The translations under genes were made by a program, and so were the position numbers. A model generated the notes under the pieces. The model worked only from the letters and a program-made list of their open reading frames with translations. It was not told where the DNA came from and searched no databases. A stretch of 64,000 nucleotides of DNA from JARYGU01 sp033795365 (GTDB taxonomy: Bacteria; Pseudomonadota; Alphaproteobacteria; Rhizobiales; Rhizobiaceae): NCBI GenBank assembly GCA_033795365.1, contig JARYGU010000021.1, positions 33,527 to 97,526 of the forward strand. The letters are read 5' to 3'. Below, in pieces: positions 50,226 to 58,652 of this stretch. Position 1 is the first letter of the stretch; every line of letters begins with the position of its first letter.

Positions 50226-51368
50226 ATGATCAGGGCCCTACTTCGACAGCCGATAGGACTGGCGCTCGCGCTTCTCGCCGGCGGTTCCTTCGCCTTGCCG
50301 GCGCAGCTCCTCGCGCAGACGCCGCAGCAGCCGGCTGCCGCGGCGGACATGTCGGAAGCGAAGAAGGGGCGCGTCGCGGAACCTGAGGCGGGGAAAGATG
50401 GCGCAACGCCCGCCGACGCGGCGAAGACCGGTCCTAAAGCGGATGCGAAGGAGCCGTCCGGCGGCATCAACGTCCTGGAACGGATGGGTGCGGACCTGCC
50501 GGACCTTCCGGAGGAAAAGCCGTTTACGGGTCAGGTCGACGAGGCCTATGGCGCCTATCAGCGCGGTTACTATCTCACCGCCATGGATCTCGCGCTGCCG
50601 CGCGCGCAGCTCGGCGATCCGGCCGCCCAGACACTGGTGGCGGAAATCTTCGAGCAGGGGCTCGGCGTCAAGCGTGACCGCAAGGAGGCCGCCTTCTGGT
50701 ACGGGCAGGCGGCAGAGCGCGGCAACCCCTCGGCCATGTTCAAATACGCGCTGCTTCTCATGGAAGGCTCCGTCGTTCCGCGCGACAGGAACAGGGCCGA
50801 CGAGCTGATGAAGAAGGCCGCCGACCTCGGCAACCCTTCCGCCCAGTTCAACTATGCCCAGGTTCTCGTCGCCAATTCGCCCGGCGAGAAGGGGCTTCGC
50901 GACGCGATGCCTTACTACGAGAAGTCGGCCGAACAGGGCATTGCCGATGCGCAATATGCGCTTTCGCAGGTCTATCTCAATCTGGACAATATCGATCCGA
51001 AGAAGAAGGGCCGCGCCCGCGAATGGCTGACGCGCGCCGCGCGCGCCGGCTATGACACGGCCCAGCTCGACCTCGGGATATGGTTTGTCAACGGCACGGC
51101 CGGCGAGCGCAATTACGAAGAGGGCTTCCGCTGGCTGAAGCGTGCGGCGGAGGGCGGAAACGTCGCGGCGCAGAACAGGCTTTCCCACCTCTATATCAAC
51201 GCGATCGGCACACGGCCCGATCCCATAGAGGCGGCGAAATGGTTCGTGCTGTCGCGCCGCGCAGGCCTCAACGATCCGGCGCTGGAGGACTTCTATCTCG
51301 GCCTGACCGACGAAGAGCAGAGAAAGGCGATCGACGCGGCCAACAAGTTCCGCTCGTCGGCGTCCTGA
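50226..51368 (+). CDS. Sel1-repeat (TPR-like) exported protein
   Basis: A 380-residue protein with an N-terminal signal segment (GLALALLAGGSFALPAQLLAQ) and a low-complexity linker. Five or six Sel1-like repeats fill about 110-360, such as AQTLVAEIFEQGLGVKRDRKEAAFWYGQAAERGNPSAMF and AQNRLSHLYINAIGTRPDPIEAAKWFVLSRRAG. Sel1 proteins are adaptors; ExoR, which holds the ExoS sensor silent in rhizobia, is one example. This protein is longer than ExoR and its partner is unknown. A TTG at 50214 overlaps the previous stop, but the ATG at 50226 is preferred. Confidence 0.87.
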   Translation: MIRALLRQPIGLALALLAGGSFALPAQLLAQTPQQPAAAADMSEAKKGRVAEPEAGKDGATPADAAKTGPKADAKEPSGGINVLERMGADLPDLPEEKPFTGQVDEAYGAYQRGYYLTAMDLALPRAQLGDPAAQTLVAEIFEQGLGVKRDRKEAAFWYGQAAERGNPSAMFKYALLLMEGSVVPRDRNRADELMKKAADLGNPSAQFNYAQVLVANSPGEKGLRDAMPYYEKSAEQGIADAQYALSQVYLNLDNIDPKKKGRAREWLTRAARAGYDTAQLDLGIWFVNGTAGERNYEEGFRWLKRAAEGGNVAAQNRLSHLYINAIGTRPDPIEAAKWFVLSRRAGLNDPALEDFYLGLTDEEQRKAIDAANKFRSSAS

Positions 51369-51584
51369 TACCTCGTTTCAAGCGAGGCCGCTCTGGTTCA
51401 CTGCATCGCGATCCACACATGTACCGGCAGACTGCCCGATCGCTGCCGTTGGGAAATCTGGAACGGACGACGCCAAGTGAAGGCCAAGCCTTGAAACCTT
51501 CGGAAATTTATGGTCTTGAGGCCCAATCCCGGTCTTGGCGCCATTTTCCACGCGGCCGGTCTCGAATTTCTTACGGATAAGTTC

Positions 51585-52148
51585 ATGAAGATCAGCGGCA
51601 GCGAAATCCGGCCGGGCAGCGTTATCGAGCACAATGGCGGCCTGTGGGCGGCGGTGAAGTGCAACACGGTCAAGCCCGGCAAGGGCGGCGCCTTCAACCA
51701 GGTCGAACTCAAGAACCTGATCGACGGCACCAAGCTCAACGAGCGCTTCCGCTCGTCGGAGACCGTCGAGCGCGTCGAGCTGGAGAACAAGGACTTCCAG
51801 TTCCTGTTCGAGCAGGGCGACGGCCTCGTCTTCATGGATACCGACAGCTACGAGCAGCTCGAACTGCAGAAGGAGTTCGTCGGCGACCGCGCCGCCTTCC
51901 TGCAGGATGGCATGATGGTCACCGTGCAGCTCTACGACGACAGGCCGATCGGCGTCTCGCTTCCCGATCAGGTCGTGCTGGCGATCGCCGAGGCCGACCC
52001 GGTCGTGAAGGGCCAGACGGCTGCCTCGTCCTACAAGCCCGCCGTGCTCGAAAACGGCATCCGCGTTCTCGTCCCGCCCTTCATTGCGGCCGGCGAGCGC
52101 ATTCTCGTCGACACCAACGAAATCAGCTATATCCGTCGCGCCGACTGA
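51585..52148 (+). CDS. efp: Elongation factor P
   Basis: The 187-residue factor rescues ribosomes stalled at polyproline. Three OB-like domains are present. The conserved loop VKPGKGGAF carries Lys33, equal to the beta-lysylated Lys34 of E. coli. DTDSYEQLELQKEF begins domain II, and the C terminus matches the family (VLENGIRVLVPPFIAAGERILVDT). The start at 51585 gives the normal N terminus MKISGSEIRPG; the longer frame upstream is not supported. The modification enzymes EpmA/EpmB are not in this window. The 216 bases before it carry a CCTCG/CGAGG hairpin at 51372-51388 and no gene. Confidence 0.95.
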   Translation: MKISGSEIRPGSVIEHNGGLWAAVKCNTVKPGKGGAFNQVELKNLIDGTKLNERFRSSETVERVELENKDFQFLFEQGDGLVFMDTDSYEQLELQKEFVGDRAAFLQDGMMVTVQLYDDRPIGVSLPDQVVLAIAEADPVVKGQTAASSYKPAVLENGIRVLVPPFIAAGERILVDTNEISYIRRAD

Positions 52149-52209
52149 TATGGTCCGGTGACGGCGTCTTCGGATGGCGCCCGCCGGACTTGCCCAAAGG
52201 AATTGCCAC

Positions 52210-53010
52210 ATGGCCCGTTCAGCCCTTCTCAATGTCATGGTCCAGGCCGCCTTCAAGGCCGGCAAGTCGCTCGCGCGCGATTTCGGCGAGGTGCAGAACC
52301 TGCAGGTTTCGCTGAAGGGGCCGGGCGACTACGTTTCCCAGGCCGACCGCAAGGCGGAGAAGCTGATCCGCGATGAGCTCCTGAAGGCGCGGCCGACCTA
52401 TGGCTTCCTCGGTGAGGAGAGCGAGGAGATCAAGGGCACGGACGGCGCGCATCGCTGGATCGTCGACCCGCTCGACGGCACCACCAATTTCCTGCACGGC
52501 ATTCCCTCCTTCGCGATCTCCATCGCGCTCGAACGCAATGGCGAGATCGTGGCGGGCGTGGTGCTCAACCCCGCGACCGACGAGCTCTTCACCGCCGAGC
52601 GCGGCGGCGGCTCGTTCCTCAACGACCGGCGCCTGCGCGTCGCCATGCGCAAGAACCTCTCGGACGCCGTCATCGGCTGCGGCGTGCCGCATCTCGGGCG
52701 CGGCAATCACGGCAAGTTCCTCGTCGAGCTGCGCCATGTGATGGGAGAGGTCGCGGGCGTTCGCCGTCTCGGCTCCGCCTCGCTGGACCTTGCCTATGTC
52801 GCGGCCGGCCGGTTCGACGGCTTCTGGGAACGCGATCTTTCCGCCTGGGACATCGCCGCCGGCATCCTCTTGATCCGCGAAGCGGGCGGCTTTGCGACGG
52901 ACCTTCACGGCGGCAATGCGATCTTCGAGACCGGGACGATCATCGCCGGCAACGAATATATCCACAAGGCGCTGTCCGAAGTCGTGCACCGGCCGGTTCC
53001 GGCGCGCTGA
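52210..53010 (+). CDS. suhB: Inositol monophosphatase SuhB
   Basis: The 266-residue Mg-dependent phosphatase hydrolyses myo-inositol 1-phosphate and related substrates; in enterobacteria SuhB also joins the rRNA antitermination complex. The metal motifs are GFLGEESEEI, DPLDGTTNFLHG (Asp, Asp) and RDLSAWDIAAGILLIREAGG. The start at 52210 gives the usual MARSALLNVMVQAA. It follows efp by 61 bases on the same strand. It is distinct from HisN at 2.1 kb, which has DPIDGTRAF. Confidence 0.94.
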   Translation: MARSALLNVMVQAAFKAGKSLARDFGEVQNLQVSLKGPGDYVSQADRKAEKLIRDELLKARPTYGFLGEESEEIKGTDGAHRWIVDPLDGTTNFLHGIPSFAISIALERNGEIVAGVVLNPATDELFTAERGGGSFLNDRRLRVAMRKNLSDAVIGCGVPHLGRGNHGKFLVELRHVMGEVAGVRRLGSASLDLAYVAAGRFDGFWERDLSAWDIAAGILLIREAGGFATDLHGGNAIFETGTIIAGNEYIHKALSEVVHRPVPAR

Positions 53011-53156
53011 GCGCAAGACCGGGCTTCGGCAAACGCAATGTGACGCTTGCGTTGCAAATGATGCTTCGCCCGCCGTTGTTGCCGGCCCACCCCTTCAATT
53101 CGGCGTAATCTTCCTCTAGTCTCCCGCCCGTGACGGATGCGGGAGATAAGAGGAAT

Positions 53157-54242
53157 ATGGCAAAGCTGACGCTGTCGGGCTGGGGAGGGTCGTCCGAGGC
53201 CGGGGAGAGTTACCCCCACAAGCTCTCAAGCCCCATGGCTTTCTTCTGGACCATGGTGATCTTCCTGATCATCGTCGGTTTCGTCGTCGCCATCCTCTTT
53301 CGCCAGGCCCACACCGCCTTTCTCAGCAATCCGGGGCTGAACGGCCTCATCCTCGGCGTTCTCCTGATCGGCATCCTGCTCGTCTTCAGCCATGTGCTGG
53401 CGTTGAGACCGGAGGTGCGGTGGTTCAATTCCTTCCGTGCGGCGGGAAGCGCGGAGAAGGTCGGGCGCGATCCGGTGCTGCTTGCGCCGATGCGCGCGCT
53501 GATCGGCCGGCGCCATTCCATGGCGATTTCCACCACCGCGCTTCGCTCCATCCTCGATTCGATCGCGACCCGGCTGGACGAATCGCGCGACACCTCGCGC
53601 TATCTCATCGGCCTTCTCGTCTTCCTCGGCCTGCTCGGCACCTTCTGGGGACTTCTCGGAACGATCGGCTCGATCAATACGGTCATCCAGTCGCTCGATG
53701 CGGGCACCGGGACCGCCAACGACGTGCTGGCGGCGCTTAAGGAAGGGCTCTCCGCGCCGCTTTCCGGCATGGGAACTGCCTTCTCCACCTCGCTGTTCGG
53801 CCTGTCCGGCTCGCTCATCCTCGGTTTTCTCGATCTTCAGGCGGGCCGTGCGCAGAACCGTTTCTATATGGAACTTGAAAACTGGCTCTCCTCGGTGACC
53901 GATGTCGGCTCGGAGATGCCGTCCGCCGAGGCTCTCGCCGGCGCGTCGGCGACCGATGTCCGCGCGCTTGCCGACCAGATCCTGAAACTCTCGCAGGAGG
54001 GCGGCGGCCACGGGCGCTCGACGGCCGCCATGGCGAGCCTTGCCGAAGGCATACAGGGCCTCGTCAAGAACATGCGCAGCGAGCAGCAGATGCTGCGCGA
54101 CTGGATCGAGGCGCAACAGGAGGAAGCCAAGGCGCTTCGCCGCACGCTCGACAGGCTGGCGGCCCGCACCGGCGAAAGGTCGTCCGAACGGTCGCACGGC
54201 AAGACCGTCGAAAAGGTCAACGACCAGCCCGGAGGCGAATGA
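53157..54242 (+). CDS. MotA/TolQ/ExbB-type proton channel protein
   Basis: A 361-residue inner-membrane protein. Four hydrophobic segments are visible near 25-45 (FFWTMVIFLIIVGFVVAIL), 58-78 (LILGVLLIGILLVFSHVLA), 160-185 (YLIGLLVFLGLLGTFWGLLG) and 205-230 (MGTAFSTSLFGLSGSLILGF). The last two match the MotA/TolQ/ExbB core (GLLGTFWGLLGTI, SAPLSGMGTAFSTSLFGL). The C-terminal 100 residues are hydrophilic and charged. It should form the ring around the partner encoded 3 bases downstream. The start at 53157 follows AGAGGAAT; a GTG at 53130 is less likely. It is not flagellar MotA, since no fli/flg genes are near. Confidence 0.87.
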   Translation: MAKLTLSGWGGSSEAGESYPHKLSSPMAFFWTMVIFLIIVGFVVAILFRQAHTAFLSNPGLNGLILGVLLIGILLVFSHVLALRPEVRWFNSFRAAGSAEKVGRDPVLLAPMRALIGRRHSMAISTTALRSILDSIATRLDESRDTSRYLIGLLVFLGLLGTFWGLLGTIGSINTVIQSLDAGTGTANDVLAALKEGLSAPLSGMGTAFSTSLFGLSGSLILGFLDLQAGRAQNRFYMELENWLSSVTDVGSEMPSAEALAGASATDVRALADQILKLSQEGGGHGRSTAAMASLAEGIQGLVKNMRSEQQMLRDWIEAQQEEAKALRRTLDRLAARTGERSSERSHGKTVEKVNDQPGGE

Positions 54243-54245
54243 TCC

Positions 54246-55277
54246 ATGGCGCTGGCCCGCAATCGCCGCAGTCACCGGCATGTGGACTATTGGCCTGGCT
54301 TCGTGGACGCGCTGTCCACGCTGCTCCTGGCGATCATGTTCCTGCTCTGCGTCTTCGTGCTCGCGCAATTCTTCCTCAGCCGCGAGATTTCCGGGCGGGA
54401 CGAAGTGCTGAGCCGTTTGACCAGCCAGGTCAACGAACTGACCCAGCTTCTGGCCCTGGAGAAGAGCGGCAAGCAGGATCTCGAAGATGCGCTGGTCAAT
54501 CTGCAGGCGTCGCTGGCGCAGTCGGAGGACGAGCGATCCCGCCTCCAGCAGCTCCTGGACCAGGGTTCCGGCAGTTCCGATGCCGCCAATGCGCGGGTCG
54601 GCACCCTGACGGGAGAGCTTGAGACCGAGCGGCAGGTCAGCGCCCGCGCGATGAGCCAGATCGAGCTCCTGAACCAGCAGATCGCCGCGCTCCGCAGCCA
54701 GATCGCCGCCGTGGAGGAGGCGCTGCAAGCCTCCGAAGCCAAGGACCAGGCCTCGCAAGCGCGCATCGCCGATCTCGGCCGCCGCCTCAACGTCGCGCTG
54801 GCCCAGCGCGTTCAGGAGCTGAACCGCTACCGGTCCGACTTCTTCGGCCGGCTGCGCGAAATCCTCTCCGACCGGGAGAATATCCGCATCGTCGGCGACC
54901 GTTTCGTCTTCCAGTCGGAAGTGCTGTTTCCCTCCGGCGGCAGCGAGCTCAATCCCGAAGGGCAGGCGGAAATGTCGAAGCTTGCCACCGCGCTTCTTGA
55001 CCTCGCACGGGAAATCCCCTCCGAGATCAACTGGGTGCTGCGCGTCGACGGCCACACCGACAATGTGCCGCTCTCCGGCAGCGGGCGCTATGCGGACAAC
55101 TGGGAGCTCTCCTCGGCGCGCGCCACCTCGGTGGTCAAGTTCCTGATCGGCCGGGGCGTGCCGGCCAACCGGCTCGTCGCCGCAGGCTTCGGCGAGTTCC
55201 AGCCGATCGCCGAAGGCGAAAGTCCGGAAGCCCGGGCCACCAATCGCCGCATCGAGCTCAAGCTGACCGAACGATAG
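54246..55277 (+). CDS. MotB/OmpA-type peptidoglycan-binding stator partner
   Basis: A 343-residue protein anchored by one helix at about 15-42. DYWPGFVDALSTLLLAIMFLL carries an Asp in the position of the MotB/ZorB proton carrier. A coiled-coil region follows (about 45-180, LTSQVNELTQLLALEKSGKQ and following heptads). The OmpA-like domain covers about 220-340 (LFPSGGSELNPEGQAEM, VLRVDGHTDNVPLSG, NWELSSARATSVVKFLI, RRIELKL) and binds peptidoglycan. Together with the upstream channel gene, 3 bases away, it forms a complete ion-driven stator. The long coiled coil differs from the short linker of flagellar MotB. Its rotor or effector is unknown. Confidence 0.88.
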   Translation: MALARNRRSHRHVDYWPGFVDALSTLLLAIMFLLCVFVLAQFFLSREISGRDEVLSRLTSQVNELTQLLALEKSGKQDLEDALVNLQASLAQSEDERSRLQQLLDQGSGSSDAANARVGTLTGELETERQVSARAMSQIELLNQQIAALRSQIAAVEEALQASEAKDQASQARIADLGRRLNVALAQRVQELNRYRSDFFGRLREILSDRENIRIVGDRFVFQSEVLFPSGGSELNPEGQAEMSKLATALLDLAREIPSEINWVLRVDGHTDNVPLSGSGRYADNWELSSARATSVVKFLIGRGVPANRLVAAGFGEFQPIAEGESPEARATNRRIELKLTER

Positions 55278-55456
55278 GCGCCGAAGGAGCGCAAGGAGTG
55301 CGCGGGCATCCCTGATCCGGGCATCTGTTCGCCTGCGGTTGAAGCGGCCTGGAAGCGGGATGCTTCGGACTGCTTTCGCCGAGCCTCCAAAAACCGCTTG
55401 CGCTGCGCTTACGTGTTCGTAAAGGTAAACGGGTTGTCGGCAGGGGAGGGCTTGGC

Positions 55457-57091
55457 ATGGATTGCGAAGTGCTGGTGATCGGCGCGGGGCTTGCAGGCCT
55501 CGTTGCCGCTGTCGAGGCGGCCGAGCGCGGCCGCAGCGCCATCGTCATCGATCAGGAAGGCGAGCAGAATCTCGGCGGTCAGGCCTTCTGGTCGCTTGGC
55601 GGGCTTTTTCTCGTCGACAGCCCCGAGCAGCGGTGGATGCGCATCCGCGACAGCCGCGAGCTTGCCCGGCAGGACTGGCTGGGCTCGGCGCAGTTCGACC
55701 GGCCGGAAGACCACTGGCCGGGCCTGTGGGCAGAAGCCTATCTGGATTTCGCGAGCGGCGAGAAACGCGCCTGGCTTCACGCCCAGGGCATGCGCTGGTT
55801 TCCGGTCGTGGGCTGGGCCGAACGTGGCGGAGGGCTCGCGAACGGGCACGGCAATTCCGTCCCGCGCTTCCACGTGACCTGGGGTGCGGGCCCGGGCGTG
55901 CTCGCGCCGTTCATCCGCCGTGCGCGGGAAGCGCAATCGAAAGGCCTGCTTGCTTTCCGCTTCCGCCACCGCGTCGACGGTCTCGTCGTCACGAACGGTG
56001 CCGTCACGGGTGCCCATGGCGCGATCCTGGCGCCGGATTCCGTGCAGCGCGGCCAGCGCAGCTCGCGGGAGGTCGTCGGCGACTTCTCGGTCGCCGCCGC
56101 CGCGGTCGTCGTCGCCTCCGGCGGCATCGGCGGCAATCATGAGCTCGTGCGCCGCAATTGGCCGGAGCGCCTCGGCAAGGCGCCGGCGCACATGGTCAGC
56201 GGCGTTCCGCATCACGTCGACGGGCGCATGCTGGCGATCGCGCAGTCCGCCGGCGGATCGGTCATCAATGCCGATCGGATGTGGCACTATACGGAGGGCT
56301 TGCGGAACTGGGACCCGGTCTGGCCGGATCACGGCATCCGCATCCTTCCGGGGCCTTCGTCCCTGTGGTTCGACGCCGGCGGCAACCGCCTGCCCGCGCC
56401 GGCCATGCCCGGTTTCGACACGCTCGCGACCCTGAAGGCGATCATGGCCTCGGGATACGACTACAGCTGGTTCATCCTGACGAAGGCGATCATCAAGAAG
56501 GAGTTCGCCCTTTCGGGATCGGAGCAGAATCCCGATCTCACCGGCAAGGACATTCCGCTGCTCTTGAAACGCCTCGGCAAGAATCCTCCCGGTCCGGTGC
56601 AGGCCTTCATGGACAGGGGAGAGGATTTCGTCGTCCGGGACAATCTTGAAGACCTCGTCGCGGGGATGAATGCGCTTACCGGCGAAAACCGGCTCGATGC
56701 AGCCCATGTGAGACGCCAGATCGAAGCGCGCGACAGGGAGATCGCCAATCCCTTCAGCAAGGATGCGCAGGTCACCGCCATCCGCGGCGCCCGCGCCTAT
56801 CTCGGCGACAGGCTGATGCGCACCGCCAAGCCCCACCGCATCCTCGATCCCAAGGCCGGGCCGCTGATCGCGGTGCGGCTGAACATCCTGACGCGCAAGA
56901 CGCTCGGCGGTCTCCAGACCGATCTCTCCGGCCGGGTTCTCACGCTGGCAGGCCATCCGGTGCCGGGGCTCTATGCTGCAGGGGAAGCCGCCGGTTTCGG
57001 CGGCGGGGGCGTGCACGGCTACAATGCGCTCGAAGGCACGTTCCTCGGCGGCTGCATCTTTTCCGGCCGGATCGCGGGCAGGGCCGTCTGA
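55457..57091 (+). CDS. FAD-binding dehydrogenase (fumarate reductase/KstD-like)
   Basis: A 544-residue flavoprotein of the FAD_binding_2 family. VLVIGAGLAGLVAAVEAAERG binds ADP at the N terminus, and GQAFWSLGGLFLVDSPEQRW is the family loop. VVASGGIGGNHELVRRNWP sits mid-protein, and the C-terminal GLYAAGEAAGFGGGGVHGYNALEG closes the flavin site. Related enzymes act on 3-ketosteroids or fumarate-like alkenes; the substrate is not known here. The start has GGGGAGGG at good spacing. It appears monocistronic; 179 bases separate it from the stator genes. Confidence 0.88.
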   Translation: MDCEVLVIGAGLAGLVAAVEAAERGRSAIVIDQEGEQNLGGQAFWSLGGLFLVDSPEQRWMRIRDSRELARQDWLGSAQFDRPEDHWPGLWAEAYLDFASGEKRAWLHAQGMRWFPVVGWAERGGGLANGHGNSVPRFHVTWGAGPGVLAPFIRRAREAQSKGLLAFRFRHRVDGLVVTNGAVTGAHGAILAPDSVQRGQRSSREVVGDFSVAAAAVVVASGGIGGNHELVRRNWPERLGKAPAHMVSGVPHHVDGRMLAIAQSAGGSVINADRMWHYTEGLRNWDPVWPDHGIRILPGPSSLWFDAGGNRLPAPAMPGFDTLATLKAIMASGYDYSWFILTKAIIKKEFALSGSEQNPDLTGKDIPLLLKRLGKNPPGPVQAFMDRGEDFVVRDNLEDLVAGMNALTGENRLDAAHVRRQIEARDREIANPFSKDAQVTAIRGARAYLGDRLMRTAKPHRILDPKAGPLIAVRLNILTRKTLGGLQTDLSGRVLTLAGHPVPGLYAAGEAAGFGGGGVHGYNALEGTFLGGCIFSGRIAGRAV

Positions 57092-57175
57092 TGGCCTGCG
57101 GAGACGATCCGCCGTCATGTATTCGGCTCGCCGCCAATTCGGCATCGATCGAAGTTTTGCAAGTGGAACAGAACG

Positions 57176-57195
57176 AGCCCGGGCGAAGCCGGGCT
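57176..57195 (-). terminator. Probable terminator of the DUF1508 gene
   Basis: AGCCCGG and CCGGGCT form a 7-bp stem around a 6-base loop. On the minus strand it runs into CGTTCTGTTCC, a weak U tail. It lies 70 bases past the DUF1508 stop codon. Confidence 0.5.
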
Positions 57196-57264
57196 GCAGC
57201 TTGATGCGTCCACCTCAGGCGCGGTTTGCCCGGCCCGAGATGGGTTCGCTTGCGCGGAAGCTTT

Positions 57265-57453
57265 TTACGCGCTGGCCTTGGTTTCGTCCACGACCTCTGC
57301 GCCGGGCGCATTCTTCTTGATGGATTCGATCGCGCTCAGTGCCGAAGCTTTCGCCTTGTAGCCTTCCGAACCGAACATGGTCTCGCCGTTGGAAGCCTTG
57401 AAGCGGAAGCGGAATTCGCCGGCCTTGTCCTTGTATACTTCAAATTTATACAT
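57265..57453 (-). CDS. DUF1508 (YegP-like) small protein
   Basis: A 62-residue protein: YKFEVYKDKAGEFRFRFKAS, NGETMFGSEGYKAKASALSAIES and a short Lys/Ala-rich tail. This single DUF1508 domain (PF07411) is a small beta-alpha unit usually found as one or two copies; E. coli YegP has two. Function unknown. It stands alone between convergent and upstream genes, 63 bases from the TctC-like gene. Confidence 0.9.
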   Translation of the reverse strand: MYKFEVYKDKAGEFRFRFKASNGETMFGSEGYKAKASALSAIESIKKNAPGAEVVDETKASA

Positions 57454-57516
57454 CGAATTTGTCCCTCGAATCAGAGAAGTGTCCCTTCGCAGGGGAAACT
57501 TAAAGCAAAAACGCCG

Positions 57517-58512
57517 TCAATCCATCTGAATATTTGCGTCGCGGACGACCGGCGTCCATTTGGCGAGCTCGGCCTTCACATGTTCGCCGAGCTCCTGCGG
57601 CGTCGAGCCGACGATGGTGGCGCTGAACTCTTTCATCCGTTCGGCCACCGCGGGGTCCTGAAGCGCCTTGTTCGCCGCCGCGTTGAGACGTGCGATCGCG
57701 TCCTCGGGCGTGCCCGCCGGCGCGAAAAGGGCGTTCCACGTATAGGTCTCGTAGCCGGGAATGCCGGCCTCGGCGACGGTCGGAACGTCGGGGAAGGACG
57801 CCGCGCGCTCCTTCGTCGTCACGGCCAGGGCGCGAAGCGTGCCGGCGGTGATATGCCCGGAGGAGGAGGGCAGGTTGTCGAACATGATCGGCACCTGGTT
57901 GCCGATGACGTCGTTCAGCGCCGGGCCGGCTCCCTTGTAGGGAATATGCTGCATCTCGACGCCGGCCATCTTCTTGAACAGTTCGCCGGAGAGATGGAGC
58001 GGCGTGCCGTTGCCGGAGGAGGCATAGGCATATTCCTCGGGCGAAGCCTTCAGAAGGGCGACCAGTTCCTCGACGTTCTTTGCAGGGAACTCGGGATTGA
58101 CGACCAGGACATTCGGCACCACGACCAGCAGCGAGACCGGAGCGAAGTCCTTCTCCGGGTCGTAGGGCTTGGTCTTGAGGATCAGCGGGTTCAGCGCATG
58201 GGTTGCGACCGTTCCCATTAGGATCGTATAGCCGTCCGGGTCGGCGCGGGCCACGCGGTCGGCGCCGAGATTGCCGCCGGCGCCCGCCACATTCTCCACG
58301 ACGACCTGCTGGCCGAGATCTTCCGACATTTTCTGTGCGACGATGCGCGCGACCACGTCGGTAGATCCGCCGGCGGAGAAGGGCACGACGAGCGTGACCG
58401 GGCGGTCCGGAAACTGCTGCGCAAAGGCGGCTCCCGGCGCGATCGCCAGAGCCGACATGCATGAAAGTCCGAGCGCAAGCGCGGCGCGCCGCGTGAAAGC
58501 GGGAAATGCCAT
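57517..58512 (-). CDS. Tripartite tricarboxylate transporter substrate-binding protein (TctC/Bug family)
   Basis: A 331-residue periplasmic binding protein. The signal peptide starts with a twin-arginine-like TRRAALALGL and ends near ALAIAPGAAFAQ. The mature part has FPDRPVTLVVPFSAGGSTDVVAR and GAGGNLGADRVARADPDGYT, both typical Bug-family ligand loops, and later YASSGNGTPLHLSGELFK and IPYKGAGPALNDVIG. Such proteins feed TctAB permeases with carboxylates. No tctA or tctB gene is beside it, so it is an orphan here. GGGAGGAGA precedes the ATG. Confidence 0.92.
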   Translation of the reverse strand: MAFPAFTRRAALALGLSCMSALAIAPGAAFAQQFPDRPVTLVVPFSAGGSTDVVARIVAQKMSEDLGQQVVVENVAGAGGNLGADRVARADPDGYTILMGTVATHALNPLILKTKPYDPEKDFAPVSLLVVVPNVLVVNPEFPAKNVEELVALLKASPEEYAYASSGNGTPLHLSGELFKKMAGVEMQHIPYKGAGPALNDVIGNQVPIMFDNLPSSSGHITAGTLRALAVTTKERAASFPDVPTVAEAGIPGYETYTWNALFAPAGTPEDAIARLNAAANKALQDPAVAERMKEFSATIVGSTPQELGEHVKAELAKWTPVVRDANIQMD

Positions 58513-58652
58513 CCGAATCTCCTCCCAAAGACGTCAACAGCCATCGCCGCTTCAGGTGCGGGTGGCGATTTCAGGATAGGGCACTTTCGCCGGCAGGCAA
58601 GGGCCGGTGCCGTGTTGGCTGTCGGCCTCATACTATTGTCTGACAGGTTCCG

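Noticed and set aside
53157..55277. Zorya-type anti-phage system (ZorA/ZorB)
   Set aside because: The channel and OmpA-type partner resemble ZorAB. However, there is no long ZorA tail, and no ZorC/ZorD helicase or ZorE nuclease beside them; the neighbours are suhB, efp and an FAD dehydrogenase. A housekeeping stator is more likely.
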